64,000 nt of DNA from Gammaproteobacteria bacterium. GTDB lineage: Bacteria > Pseudomonadota > Gammaproteobacteria > DRLM01. The stretch spans positions 3,972 through 67,971 of the forward strand of contig JAHFRV010000002.1 in the NCBI GenBank assembly GCA_023266095.1. Direction: 5' to 3'. Positions 46,081-55,486 of the stretch are shown piece after piece. The first letter of the stretch is position 1. Each line of letters begins with the position of its first letter. The notes beneath the pieces were generated by a model. It was not told the origin of the DNA, made no database searches, and worked only from the letters and a program-made list of their open reading frames with translations. The position numbers were made by a program, and so were the translations under genes.

Positions 46081-46726
46081 TACCGCACCCGCCTACGGAT
46101 TGTGGTCCTTGGTGATCATCAACTCTGCGGTGTTCATTTTCTTCGCCTTTAGTTTCTTCAAGCCACAGACTAAACGCGACTGGCGTTCCTTCAGCGCCTT
46201 CTCGGCGTTTCTGGTAGCGCTGTTCACCGAGATGTACGGCATTCCGCTGACCATCTATTTCCTTTCCGGCTGGTTGCAGAGCAATTATCCAGAGGTGAAC
46301 TGGCTTTCCCACGATGCCGGACACCTGCTGGAGATGCTGTTCGGCTGGCGCGCCCATCCGCACCTGGGGCCGTTTCATATCCTGAGCATGGTGTTCATCG
46401 GCGGCGGTTTCTGGCTGCTCGCCGCAGCGTGGAAAGTGCTGTATGCGGCACAGCAGACCCATACATTGGCGGCGAGCGGGCCTTATAGGCGGATACGTCA
46501 TCCGCAATATGCAGCGTTCATCATGATCATGTTCGGCTTCCTGTTGCAGTGGCCGACGCTCCTCACGCTGCTCATGTTTCCGGTGCTGGTCTACATGTAT
46601 GTGCGCCTGGCGCGGCGCGAGGAGACGGAAGTGCGCGCGGAGTTCGGCGATGAATACGCGCGTTACGCCGCAAATACTCCCGCGTTTATCCCGCGCTGGT
46701 ACGGCGAACGGCACTTGCATGACTAA
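46073..46726 (+). CDS. Isoprenylcysteine carboxyl methyltransferase (ICMT/PEMT)-like membrane protein
   Basis: I chose the ATG at 46073 within the DUF2933 stop (ATGACTGA), with GGGGGG upstream; 217 residues. Five or so membrane helices and the C-terminal SAM-binding pattern of the ICMT/PEMT superfamily: SGPYRRIRHPQYAAFIMIMF, then a helix and RREETEVRAEFGDEYARYA. Bacterial members methylate unknown substrates and often sit in metal resistance operons. Confidence 0.85.
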   Translation: MTDTAPAYGLWSLVIINSAVFIFFAFSFFKPQTKRDWRSFSAFSAFLVALFTEMYGIPLTIYFLSGWLQSNYPEVNWLSHDAGHLLEMLFGWRAHPHLGPFHILSMVFIGGGFWLLAAAWKVLYAAQQTHTLAASGPYRRIRHPQYAAFIMIMFGFLLQWPTLLTLLMFPVLVYMYVRLARREETEVRAEFGDEYARYAANTPAFIPRWYGERHLHD

Positions 46727-46797
46727 GGGGCATAGCATCAGCGATCGATTCCCGGGCCGGCGGGTTTACCGGCGGTATTGATGAAAGGAAACTTAAT

Positions 46798-47053
46798 ATG
46801 AAACAAACTAATGTTGATACCTCAGGCAAAAAATCAATTAAATATGATGCAGCGGGCCGCCCTGCATCCACTGACACGGCGGCCGGATCTAAGCTTAGCC
46901 CTGCGCCGCGCGCCGCGCGCCGCGGATGAACGCATTCGTCTCATTGCCGAGGCCGCCTATTATCGCGCCGAGGCGCGCGGCTTCACGCCCGGCGGCGAGG
47001 TAGAGGATTGGCTTCAAGCCGAGACTGAGGTCAATAAATCAATCCTGTCTTGA
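46798..47053 (+). pseudogene. DUF2934 protein gene, split by a frameshift
   Basis: The ATG at 46798 with AAGGAAA upstream opens a frame (MKQTNVDTSGKKSIKYDAAG to LSPAPRAARRG) that stops at 46929. The characteristic DUF2934 domain (DERIRLIAEAAYYRAEARGF, then GGEVEDWLQAE) continues in the next frame to 47053. The two frames meet in a cgcgccgcgcgccgcg tract, so a one- or two-base slip there is the likely cause. Joined, they give a normal DUF2934 protein of about 84 residues. It could be a real mutation, a sequencing error or programmed slippage. Confidence 0.7.
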
Positions 47054-47339
47054 GGTGAAGGAGTGGCAGCGCCGGTAATGGGCGCGGCCCGTCAGGAAGC
47101 GGCAGAAATATCCTGTCACCAGCGGAGTGCCTTCTAGTGTTGTTTTGGATCGCTGGGCACTTTGAGTCGGCGCTGATGGCGCGGAGCTTGGTCGGCCCGC
47201 GCCGGGGATTGCCGTGTTTGCATGGAGACATGGTGATGCCAGCGATGCTCACAGCCCAGGGTCGTCGTTTGCCGTGGTATGCGTGGTTGTTATTCTGAAA
47301 TCCTTCCACTGTAGATAAAGAATGAACCGGGGGTATGCC

Positions 47340-49718
47340 ATGAAAACGGTCACTATCGAAGTCGGCGATCTGCTGTCGGTATTGAGCGCACTCGGCGTGG
47401 AAAAACAGCTCGCTATGCTGCCTGGCGTGCAGCGGATCGAGGTCAACTACGTCGCCGGCAGCGCGACCGTGGTCTACGATGAAATCGTCACCGATCTCGA
47501 CACCATCAAGGCCAGGGTGCACGAGTGTGGTTACCACTGCCGCGGCGAGCTGCTGCCGAGGCATGTGTGCGTGCCCGAGGACCCGCCGGCCGCCGCAGTC
47601 GCGCCTGCGGTCCATGCCGGGCACGGGCACGAAGGTGATACCGTCCACGTCGTACCTGCCGCGCCAGCGGGCAAGACGTCGGCGATGGCGCACGAGATGG
47701 GCCACGGCGCCGGTACGGACATGCAGGCCATGGTCCGCGACATGCGCAAGCGTTTCTGGATCTGCCTGTGCTTCACCGTGCCCATCTTTGTCTACGCCCC
47801 GATGGGCGGCTTCTTCCAGCCGCCGACTCCGCCGTTCGGGCTGGCACTCAACCTGTGGCTGTTCTTCCTGGCCAGCGCCGCGATTCTTTACCCGGTCTGG
47901 CCGTTCTTCGTCGCCGCCTGGCGCGCGCTCAAGACCGGCACCCTGAGCATGGCGGTGCTGATCGCCTTGAGCGTCGGCACCGGGTATCTCTTCAGCGTCG
48001 GCGCGACCTTTTTTTTCAAGGGCGAGCAGTTCTACGAAGCCGTGGCCGTGCTGCTGGTTTTCATCCTGCTCGGCCACTGGCTGGAAATGCGCGCCCGTGC
48101 CGGCGCTTCGGCGGCTATTACAGCCCTGATGGATCTTGCTCCAGCGAAGGCGGCTGTTATCCGTAACGGCGTCGAGGTCGAAGTGCCGACTGCCGAGGTG
48201 TTAGCGGGCGACATGGTCGTGATCCGGCCGGGCAACAAGATCCCGGTCGACGGCATGGTGGAAACCGGTGAATCACTGGTCGACGAGTCGATGCTCACCG
48301 GCGAGTCGATGCCGGTTCAAAAGGGGCCGGGCGCTAAGGTGATTGGTGCGACCATCAACAAGAGCGGCAGCTTTCGCTACCAGGCGACGAAGGTCGGAGC
48401 CGACACCGCGCTGGCGCAGATCGTAAAACTGGTGCAAGAGGCGCAGAATTCGAAAGCGCCGGCGCAACTCCTGGCGGACAAGGCCGCGCAATGGCTGGTG
48501 ATTGCCGCGATCGTCGTCGGTCTTGCGACCTTTGCCCTGTGGTTCTGGTGGATCGGACAGCCGCTATTGTTTGCCGTGACACTCACCGTCACGGTGTTCG
48601 TGATCGCCTGCCCGGATGCCTTGGGGCTCGCCACGCCCATGGCGGTGATGGTGGGTACAGGTCTCGGTGCTATGAATGGCATCCTGTTCAAGAACGCCTC
48701 GGCGCTCGAAGACGCCACCAAGCTCACCGTCATCGTCTTCGACAAGACCGGTACACTCACCGTTGGCCAGCCGGAGGTCGTGGAGATGGTGACGGCGGAA
48801 GGGGTCACCGAGGATGGGGTACTGACCGCCGCCGCCGCAGCTGAACAAGGATCCGACCATCCGCTGGCGCAGGCCATCCTGCGCCGGGCGGCGCATCTCA
48901 CCGTCGCGGCGCCGACCGGATTCGACAGCCTCGACGGCATGGGTGCGCGCGCCGAAACGGCCGGCGGAACGGTGTTCCTCGGTAACCGCCTGTTGATGGA
49001 TACACAAAAGCTTGCACTCGGTTCATTGGAGGCCGCTGCCGCTCGCCTGCAGGGTGATGGCCGCACCGTCGTCCACGTAGCGCAGAACGGTCGCGTGATT
49101 GGTCTCATCGCCATTGCCGATGCGATCAGGCCGACATCCAAGGCGGCGGTGGCCAAGTTGCGCGAACGCGGCATCGAAGTGGTAATGCTGACCGGCGACA
49201 ACACGGCCACGGCCAAGCGCATCGCCGCGGATCTCGGCATCGACAGCGTGTTGGCCGACGTGCTACCGGCCCAGAAGGCCGACAAGGTCAAGGAGCTGCA
49301 AGCCACGGGCAAGAAGGTCGGCATGGTGGGTGATGGTGTCAACGACGCGCCGGCGCTGACCCAGGCTGATGTCGGCTTTGCCATCGGCGCCGGCACCGAC
49401 GTCGCGATGGAAAGTGCCGACGTGGTGCTGATGAAGAGTGACCCCTATGACATCGTCGCGGCGATCGAGCTCTCGCGCGCCACCTTGCGCAAGATGCACC
49501 AGAATCTGTGGTGGGCGGTCGGCTACAACGTGATCGCGTTCCCGCTCGCCGCGGGCATCTTCTATCCGTTCGTGTTGAGCCCCGAGATCGCCGCGCTGTC
49601 GATGTCGGGGAGTTCAGCGGTGGTGGCGATCAATGCGCTGATGTTGAAGCGCACCCAGCTGGCAGGCATCCGTCGGCCTGACAGAGCGGCGGCTGTTGCG
49701 GCGCAGGTGCCGGCGTGA
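47340..49718 (+). CDS. P1B-type heavy-metal ATPase with CPD motif
   Basis: I chose the ATG at 47340 (CCGGGGGT upstream). 792 residues. Residues 1-66 fold like an HMA domain but the CxxC loop is replaced by GDLLSVLS. A His-rich linker follows ([21 protein letters not shown]). In the membrane core the usual CPC reads CPD ([15 protein letters not shown], Cys about residue 424). Phosphorylation site DKTGTLT is at about 466, GDGVNDAP in the hinge, and the last helices carry [11 protein letters not shown] and [13 protein letters not shown]. Fully intact catalytic core, so a working pump, but the ion is uncertain. The 290-bp gap before it (47054-47339) shows no gene. Confidence 0.9.
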   Translation: MKTVTIEVGDLLSVLSALGVEKQLAMLPGVQRIEVNYVAGSATVVYDEIVTDLDTIKARVHECGYHCRGELLPRHVCVPEDPPAAAVAPAVHAGHGHEGDTVHVVPAAPAGKTSAMAHEMGHGAGTDMQAMVRDMRKRFWICLCFTVPIFVYAPMGGFFQPPTPPFGLALNLWLFFLASAAILYPVWPFFVAAWRALKTGTLSMAVLIALSVGTGYLFSVGATFFFKGEQFYEAVAVLLVFILLGHWLEMRARAGASAAITALMDLAPAKAAVIRNGVEVEVPTAEVLAGDMVVIRPGNKIPVDGMVETGESLVDESMLTGESMPVQKGPGAKVIGATINKSGSFRYQATKVGADTALAQIVKLVQEAQNSKAPAQLLADKAAQWLVIAAIVVGLATFALWFWWIGQPLLFAVTLTVTVFVIACPDALGLATPMAVMVGTGLGAMNGILFKNASALEDATKLTVIVFDKTGTLTVGQPEVVEMVTAEGVTEDGVLTAAAAAEQGSDHPLAQAILRRAAHLTVAAPTGFDSLDGMGARAETAGGTVFLGNRLLMDTQKLALGSLEAAAARLQGDGRTVVHVAQNGRVIGLIAIADAIRPTSKAAVAKLRERGIEVVMLTGDNTATAKRIAADLGIDSVLADVLPAQKADKVKELQATGKKVGMVGDGVNDAPALTQADVGFAIGAGTDVAMESADVVLMKSDPYDIVAAIELSRATLRKMHQNLWWAVGYNVIAFPLAAGIFYPFVLSPEIAALSMSGSSAVVAINALMLKRTQLAGIRRPDRAAAVAAQVPA

Positions 49719-49924
49719 CGGCTACCACGCCGCGCTCACTCGGCATCCCCCGCGCCACCCTGGCCGCGCTTATACTTGACGTCTTCACGGAGTCGGTCGG
49801 CTTTAGCGTCGCACTTGCGCTTCTGCCCTGCTTGATCGAGCGGCTCCTGGGTGCGGGGAGTAGAGGCTGCAGAAGTTTCCCGGCACTTCGTGCGGGTCGT
49901 ACCGGGCTTGCTGCTGAGCCTTAG
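49715..49924 (+). pseudogene. Possible MFS-transporter N-terminal remnant
   Basis: A GTG overlapping the ATPase stop opens a 69-codon frame. Its first 45 residues (TLAALILDVFTESVGFSVAL, then ALLPCLIERL) resemble the first helix of a major-facilitator drug transporter, after which the sequence degenerates and stops. Either a truncated gene or a chance frame; low confidence. Confidence 0.3.
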
Positions 49925-49994
49925 ATTTTCGTATTGACTCGTGCTACTTCTACCAAATGAATATGGAAGCTGACGAACACAAAGGAGCCGCCCT

Positions 49995-52388
49995 ATGAAT
50001 AAACCTCTGTCCCCGGAAGTGTTACGCAAGATGAACGCCTACTGGCGCGCCGCCAACTACCTGTCGGTCGGCCAGATTTATCTGTATGACAATCCGCTGC
50101 TCAAAAAACCGTTGACGCTGGAACATGTGAAGCCGCGGCTGCTGGGCCATTGGGGCACTACGCCGGGGTTGAACTTCATCTACGTGCATCTCAATCGCAT
50201 CATCAAGCAATATGATCTCAATATGCTCTATGTCACCGGACCGGGACACGGCGGACCGGGGTTGGTGGCCAACACCTATTTGGAGGGAAGCTACAGCGAG
50301 CTGTATCCGCACATTTCGCAAGACGAGCAGGGTATGAAAAAACTGTTCACCCAGTTCTCCTTTCCCGGCGGCATTCCCAGTCACACCGCCGCGGAAACGC
50401 CGGGGTCGATCAACGAAGGCGGCGAGCTCGGTTATTCCTTGGCCCACGCCTATGGCGCTGTGTTCGATAACCCCGATTTGCTGGTCGCCTGCGTGGTGGG
50501 TGATGGCGAAGCGGAGACCGGCGCGTTGGCCACCAGTTGGCACTCCAACAAATTTCTCAATCCTGTCCATGACGGGGCGGTGCTGCCCATCCTGCACTTG
50601 AACGGCTACAAGATCGCCAGCCCGACGATCTTGGACAGAATCAGCCGCGAGGAACTGGAAGCGTTGTTCCGTGGTTACGGCTATAAGCCCTATTTCGTCG
50701 AAGGCGACGATCCGGAAAACGTTCACCTGCTCATGGCCGGAACGCTCGATCACATCGTCGAGGAGATCGGTCAGATCCAATCCGAGGCGCGCAGCCAAGG
50801 TTTCAACAAGCGCCCCGCTTGGCCCATGATCATTCTGCGCACGCCGAAAGGCTGGACCGGCCCCAAAGAAGTGGATGGCCTGAAGACCGAAGGTTCCTGG
50901 CGTTCGCATCAGGTACCCTTGGCCAACCTGGCCGAGCATCCCCAGCATCTGGAGGTGCTGGAAACGTGGATGAAGAGTTACCGGCCCGAGGAATTATTCG
51001 ACGAGGCGGGCAAGCTCATCCCGGAACTCGCCGAACTGGCGCCGTCGGGCGATCGCCGCATGGGGGCGAACCCGCATGCCAACGGCGGTTTGCTTCTGCG
51101 CGATTTGCAGCTGCCCGATTTTCGGGATTATGCAGTCGATGTCACCAGTCCCGGTTCGGTAACGGCCGAGGCCACCCGCGTTATGGGCGCCTTCCTGCGC
51201 GACGTGATGAAGCTCAATAGTACGCAACGCAACTTCCGGGTCTTCGGTCCGGACGAGACGGCGTCGAATCGTTTGGCGGATTTATTCGAAGTCACCGACC
51301 GTGCCTTCACCGGCGAGATTCTGGAGAGCGACACCCAACTCTCGCCCGACGGGCGCGTCATGGAAGTGCTAAGTGAACATCTCTGTCAGGGCTGGCTGGA
51401 AGGCTATCTGCTCACCGGCCGCCACGGATTTTTCTCCTGCTATGAGGCCTTCATCCATATCGTGGACTCCATGTTCAATCAGCACGCTAAGTGGCTGAAG
51501 GTTTCGCGCCAGATTCGCTGGCGGCGGCCCATCGCCTCGCTGACCTATCTACTGACCTCACACGTGTGGCGGCAGGATAACAACGGCTTCAGCCATCAGG
51601 ATCCCGGCTTCATCGATCACGTGGTGAACAAAAAGGCCGACATCATCCGCGTGTATCTGCCGCCGGATGCCAACACCTTGCTGTCGGTGACCGATCATTG
51701 CTTGCGCAGCCGCCATTACGTCAACGTCATCGTCGCCGGTAAACAGCCGGCGCCGCAATGGCTGGACATGGCGTCCGCCATCAAGCACTGCACCGCCGGG
51801 CTGGGCATCTGGGAGTGGGCCAGCAACGACGCGGGCGGCGAGCCCGACGTGGTGATGGCCTGCGCCGGCGATGTGCCGACCCTGGAGACGCTGGCCGCGG
51901 TGGATATGCTGCGACAGCACTTCCCGGAATTGAAGATCCGCGTCATCAACGTGGTGGACTTGATGGCGCTGCAGCCGCAGACCGAGCATCCCCACGGTTT
52001 GAGCGACAAGGATTTCGACGTTCTGTTCACCAAGGACAAACCCATCATTTTCGCCTATCACGGCTATCCTTGGCTGATCCACCGCCTGACCTATCGGCGC
52101 ACCAACCATAATAATCTGCACGTGCGTGGCTACAAGGAAGAGGGAACGATCACCACCCCCTTCGACATGGCGGTGCTCAACGACATCGACCGCTTCCATT
52201 TGGTCAAGGACGTCGTGGATCGGGTGCCGAGTTTGGGATCGCGCGCCGCCTACCTCACCCAACTCATCCGCGACAAGCTCATCGACCACAATCGCTACAT
52301 CCGCCAATACGGTGAGGACATGCCGGAGATCCGCGATTGGAAATGGGGTGGCAGGGAAACGGGGAAGACATCCCCCGCGCGCCAATGA
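49995..52388 (+). CDS. xfp: Xylulose-5-phosphate/fructose-6-phosphate phosphoketolase
   Basis: TPP enzyme splitting xylulose-5-P (and/or fructose-6-P) with phosphate to acetyl-P plus glyceraldehyde-3-P (or erythrose-4-P). 797 residues, normal length. Visible: [61 protein letters not shown] motif [19 protein letters not shown], and [11 protein letters not shown]. Ribosome site AAAGGAG. It overlaps the histidine phosphatase gene by four bases and is followed by aldolase, suggesting a sugar-phosphate module. Confidence 0.97.
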   Translation: MNKPLSPEVLRKMNAYWRAANYLSVGQIYLYDNPLLKKPLTLEHVKPRLLGHWGTTPGLNFIYVHLNRIIKQYDLNMLYVTGPGHGGPGLVANTYLEGSYSELYPHISQDEQGMKKLFTQFSFPGGIPSHTAAETPGSINEGGELGYSLAHAYGAVFDNPDLLVACVVGDGEAETGALATSWHSNKFLNPVHDGAVLPILHLNGYKIASPTILDRISREELEALFRGYGYKPYFVEGDDPENVHLLMAGTLDHIVEEIGQIQSEARSQGFNKRPAWPMIILRTPKGWTGPKEVDGLKTEGSWRSHQVPLANLAEHPQHLEVLETWMKSYRPEELFDEAGKLIPELAELAPSGDRRMGANPHANGGLLLRDLQLPDFRDYAVDVTSPGSVTAEATRVMGAFLRDVMKLNSTQRNFRVFGPDETASNRLADLFEVTDRAFTGEILESDTQLSPDGRVMEVLSEHLCQGWLEGYLLTGRHGFFSCYEAFIHIVDSMFNQHAKWLKVSRQIRWRRPIASLTYLLTSHVWRQDNNGFSHQDPGFIDHVVNKKADIIRVYLPPDANTLLSVTDHCLRSRHYVNVIVAGKQPAPQWLDMASAIKHCTAGLGIWEWASNDAGGEPDVVMACAGDVPTLETLAAVDMLRQHFPELKIRVINVVDLMALQPQTEHPHGLSDKDFDVLFTKDKPIIFAYHGYPWLIHRLTYRRTNHNNLHVRGYKEEGTITTPFDMAVLNDIDRFHLVKDVVDRVPSLGSRAAYLTQLIRDKLIDHNRYIRQYGEDMPEIRDWKWGGRETGKTSPARQ

Positions 52389-52975
52389 ATGGCGCACTTC
52401 CGAAGGTCTATCTCGTCCGGCATGGCGAGACCGTTTGGACGATCAGCGGGCAGCACACCGGCCGCACGGACATTCCACTTACCGAGCGGGGCGAACGCGA
52501 GGCGTATGCGTTGCGCGCGCGGTTGAAAGACATGAACTTCATAAAAGTGCTTACCAGCCCACTGCAACGGGCGCGGCGGACTGGCGAGTTAGCGGGTTTC
52601 GGTGAATACGCGGAGGTTGATCCCGATCTGATGGAATGGGACTACGGTGATTACGAAGGCCGGCGTACTGTAGATATTCGGGCCGACCACCCCGGCTGGG
52701 GTTTATTCGAGGACGGCTGCCCGGGCGGGGAAACGTTGGTAGAGGTGAGCGAGCGTGCGGAGCGTGTCATTGCGCGGATCCGTGCATTGGAGAGTGATGT
52801 GCTGGTCTTCGCGCACCGGGACATATTGCGCATCCTCATTGCGCGCTGGATCGCACTGCCCGCTCTGGAAGCCCGTCGCTTCTTTCTTGCGACGGCCTCT
52901 GTGAATACCCTGGGCTATGATCATGGTTTGGATGAGCCGGTCATCCGCCTACTCAACGACGCGCGGCACGCATAG
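52385..52975 (+). CDS. Histidine phosphatase family protein
   Basis: I chose the ATG at 52385 overlapping the phosphoketolase stop. 196 residues. Phosphoglycerate-mutase fold: [11 protein letters not shown] with the catalytic His, [35 protein letters not shown] and [15 protein letters not shown] (second His). This length fits acid sugar phosphatases or cobalamin phosphatases rather than dPGM. Coupling to phosphoketolase suggests a sugar phosphate substrate, by inference. Confidence 0.87.
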   Translation: MNGALPKVYLVRHGETVWTISGQHTGRTDIPLTERGEREAYALRARLKDMNFIKVLTSPLQRARRTGELAGFGEYAEVDPDLMEWDYGDYEGRRTVDIRADHPGWGLFEDGCPGGETLVEVSERAERVIARIRALESDVLVFAHRDILRILIARWIALPALEARRFFLATASVNTLGYDHGLDEPVIRLLNDARHA

Positions 52976-53021
52976 CGCCGCTGTTCAAACTATCGCCCAG
53001 GTACGAACTGATGGAGGTTCT

Positions 53022-54047
53022 ATGTCGATGTCCATACCAGACTTGGCAAAGACGGTAGCGGAGCTAACGGCGCCGGGTAAAGGGATTCTGGCGGCCGATG
53101 AGAGCGCGGGCACCATTGAAAAGCGGCTCAAGGCGGTGAATGTCGCGAGCACGGAGCAAACCCGGCGCGAATACCGCGAGCTGTTGTTTTCCACGCCCGG
53201 TCTCGGCGAATTCATCAGCGGCGTCATTCTGTTCGAGGAGACCCTCAAACAGAAGAGTGCCGCAGGCGTGACTTTGCCAGAGTTACTGAAGGCACAGGGT
53301 ATCGTGCCCGGCATCAAGGTGGACAAGGGTACGATGCCGCTGCCGGGTTTTCCCGAAGAGAAAGTGACGCAGGGCCTAGATGGTCTGGCGCAACGCTTGA
53401 GTGAATACAGACAGCTGGGCGCGCGTTTTGCCAAGTGGCGCGCGGTGATAGCTATCGGCACAGGTTTGCCGACGCCGCAGGCGATTGCCGCCAATGCCCA
53501 TGCCTTGGCGTGTTATGCGGCTATTTGCCAGGAACAGGGCGTAGTGCCGATCGTCGAGCCCGAGGTATTAATGGACGGCGATCACCCGCTCGCGACCTGT
53601 GCGCGCGTCACGGAGGAAGTACTACACGCGGTGTTTCACGCACTGCACCAGCAACGCGTCGCGCTTGAGTGCATGCTCTTGAAACCCAATATGGTGGTGC
53701 CTGGCAGCGCATGTCCCGAGCCAGTCACGCCGCAACAAGTGGCGCAGGCGACGCTGACCTGCCTGCGGCGCACGGTGCCCGCGGCGGTGCCCGGAATCAA
53801 CTTCCTCTCCGGCGGTCAGAGCGAGGCAACGGCCACCGCCAACCTTCATGCCTTGAACGCCACGGTTGAGAAACAGCCGTGGGTCTTGAGCTTTTCGTAC
53901 GGGCGCGCGTTGCAGGCATCCGTGCTCCGGGCTTGGCGCGGTGAAACCGCGAACAAGTCGATTGCGCAGCGGGCGCTGCACCGGCGAGCGCGTTTAACTA
54001 GCGCAGCCGCGCAAGGCAAATACACAGCCGCGATGGAGAACGAATGA
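53022..54047 (+). CDS. Class I fructose-bisphosphate aldolase
   Basis: I chose the ATG at 53022 behind TGGAGG. 341 residues. Class I (Schiff base) aldolase of the animal/plant type: APGKGILAADESAGTIEKRL, RREYRELLFSTPGLGEFISG, FAKWRAVI, VPIVEPEVLMDGDH, catalytic Lys in LLKPNMVVPG, and GINFLSGGQSEATATANLHA. The expected family C-terminus is present. It follows the phosphatase by 46 bases. It supplies or removes fructose-1,6-bisphosphate near phosphoketolase. Confidence 0.93.
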   Translation: MSMSIPDLAKTVAELTAPGKGILAADESAGTIEKRLKAVNVASTEQTRREYRELLFSTPGLGEFISGVILFEETLKQKSAAGVTLPELLKAQGIVPGIKVDKGTMPLPGFPEEKVTQGLDGLAQRLSEYRQLGARFAKWRAVIAIGTGLPTPQAIAANAHALACYAAICQEQGVVPIVEPEVLMDGDHPLATCARVTEEVLHAVFHALHQQRVALECMLLKPNMVVPGSACPEPVTPQQVAQATLTCLRRTVPAAVPGINFLSGGQSEATATANLHALNATVEKQPWVLSFSYGRALQASVLRAWRGETANKSIAQRALHRRARLTSAAAQGKYTAAMENE

Positions 54048-54101
54048 ATGTAAGCCCTCTGGCAGGGAACCCGCATCCGCTAGGCTCTAAGAAAGTCAGC
54101 C

Positions 54102-55466
54102 CTAATGAGGGCTGTGAGCCACCGGCGCGGTTACCTTGCGTTGCCGTATACGCTGAAAAATGTTGATGAGGTCATCAACATAGGTGAATACCACTGGAAT
54201 CACCAACAGGCTTAAGAATGTCGAGGTGATCAGGCCGCCAATGACCACGATCGCCATCGGCGCGCGAAAGCTCGGATCGGTCCCCAACCCCAGCGCTATG
54301 GGCAACATACCGGCACCCATTGCCACGGTGGTCATCACTATCGGGCGCGCGCGTTTACGGCAGGCGTCGAGCAGGGCTTCCCACCGGTTCAGGCCATGAT
54401 CACGTCGTGCCAAAACAACGTAATCGATGAGCAGAATAGAGTTTTTGGTGGCGACGCCCATCAACATGATGAGTCCGATCATGGAGGGCATCGATAGAGC
54501 TGTATGGGTGATGAACAGCGCGAGGAACGCGCCGGGGATGGACAGCACCAGCGCCGCTAATATGGTCGCCGGTTGCATGAAACTTTTGAATAGCAGTACC
54601 AATACAATGTAGATGCAGAGAATACCCGTCAGCATCGCCAAGCCAAAGCTGGCGAATAGATCGTTCATCGCTTCTGCATCCCCGGTAGTGGTTTGAGACA
54701 CCCCGGGTGGCAGCTTGCGCAAGCTGGGTAGATTTTTCACCTGCTGCTCGACCAGCCCCAACGGTTGCTGATTCAACTCGATTTCGAAATTCACATTGCG
54801 TTGTCTATCGAAACGGCTGATTTTGGCGGGGCCGCCTTCGATGCTGATCCGTGCAATATTGCTCAACATCACCGGGCCATGTTTTCCGGGCACGGTCAGG
54901 CGCTCCAGCAGAGCTAGATCCTGACGCGCTTCCAGCGGCAGTTTGACCACGATGGGGACTTGTCGTTGCGCAAGGTTGAGCTTGGGCAGTGCTTGATCAT
55001 AATCACCTGAAGTGGCGATGCGTAAGGTGTCGGCGATAGCCGCTGCCGTCACCCCTAAATCGGCGGCCTTGGCGAAATCGGGCCGGATCACCAGTTCGGG
55101 GCGTACCAGACTGGCCGTGGTGGTGACGTTGCCGATGCCGGGAATGGTGCGCAGCTCGCGTTCTACCACGCGCGCATGACTGGATAATGCCGGGCCATTT
55201 TCGCTGGCCAGCACCAGGATATACTTTTCGTTGGAGCCGCCGAATCCGACATTGATGCGCACGCCGGGCAGCACCGCCAGCGCCGCGCGTAACTCGCGTT
55301 CGATCTGTTGTTTTCTGATGCCGCTACGCCTCTCACGTGGTGTCATATTGATGGTCAACGTCGCCTTGCGCACCTCAGCGGCATCACCGAAGTTGGAGGG
55401 ATCGCTGCCCGCGGCGCCGCCGCCGACGGTGGTGTAGACCATTTTTACATGCGGATGTTGCTGCAC
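54102..55466 (-). CDS. RND efflux transporter, C-terminal part (frameshifted gene)
   Basis: 454 codons continuing the RND pump encoded upstream; the homologous frame actually reaches back to the G tract at about 55518. It contains the second porter domain (RKQQIERELRAALAVLPGVR, IEGGPAKISRFDRQRNVNFE) and membrane helices 7-12 with GLIMLMGVATKNSILLIDYV and AMGAGMLPIALGLG. This half alone has no role; see the N-terminal part. The nine-base G tract in between shifts the frame. Confidence 0.85.
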   Translation of the reverse strand: MQQHPHVKMVYTTVGGGAAGSDPSNFGDAAEVRKATLTINMTPRERRSGIRKQQIERELRAALAVLPGVRINVGFGGSNEKYILVLASENGPALSSHARVVERELRTIPGIGNVTTTASLVRPELVIRPDFAKAADLGVTAAAIADTLRIATSGDYDQALPKLNLAQRQVPIVVKLPLEARQDLALLERLTVPGKHGPVMLSNIARISIEGGPAKISRFDRQRNVNFEIELNQQPLGLVEQQVKNLPSLRKLPPGVSQTTTGDAEAMNDLFASFGLAMLTGILCIYIVLVLLFKSFMQPATILAALVLSIPGAFLALFITHTALSMPSMIGLIMLMGVATKNSILLIDYVVLARRDHGLNRWEALLDACRKRARPIVMTTVAMGAGMLPIALGLGTDPSFRAPMAIVVIGGLITSTFLSLLVIPVVFTYVDDLINIFQRIRQRKVTAPVAHSPH

Positions 55467-55486
55467 GATCGCGCGCGCCTTTTCCG

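Noticed and set aside
47031-48077. Open frame of about 350 codons on the minus strand with His/Gln-rich product
   Set aside because: Antisense to the start of the CPD ATPase; no domain and no plausible start context.
48377-49396. Open frame of about 340 codons on the minus strand
   Set aside because: Antisense shadow of the CPD ATPase.
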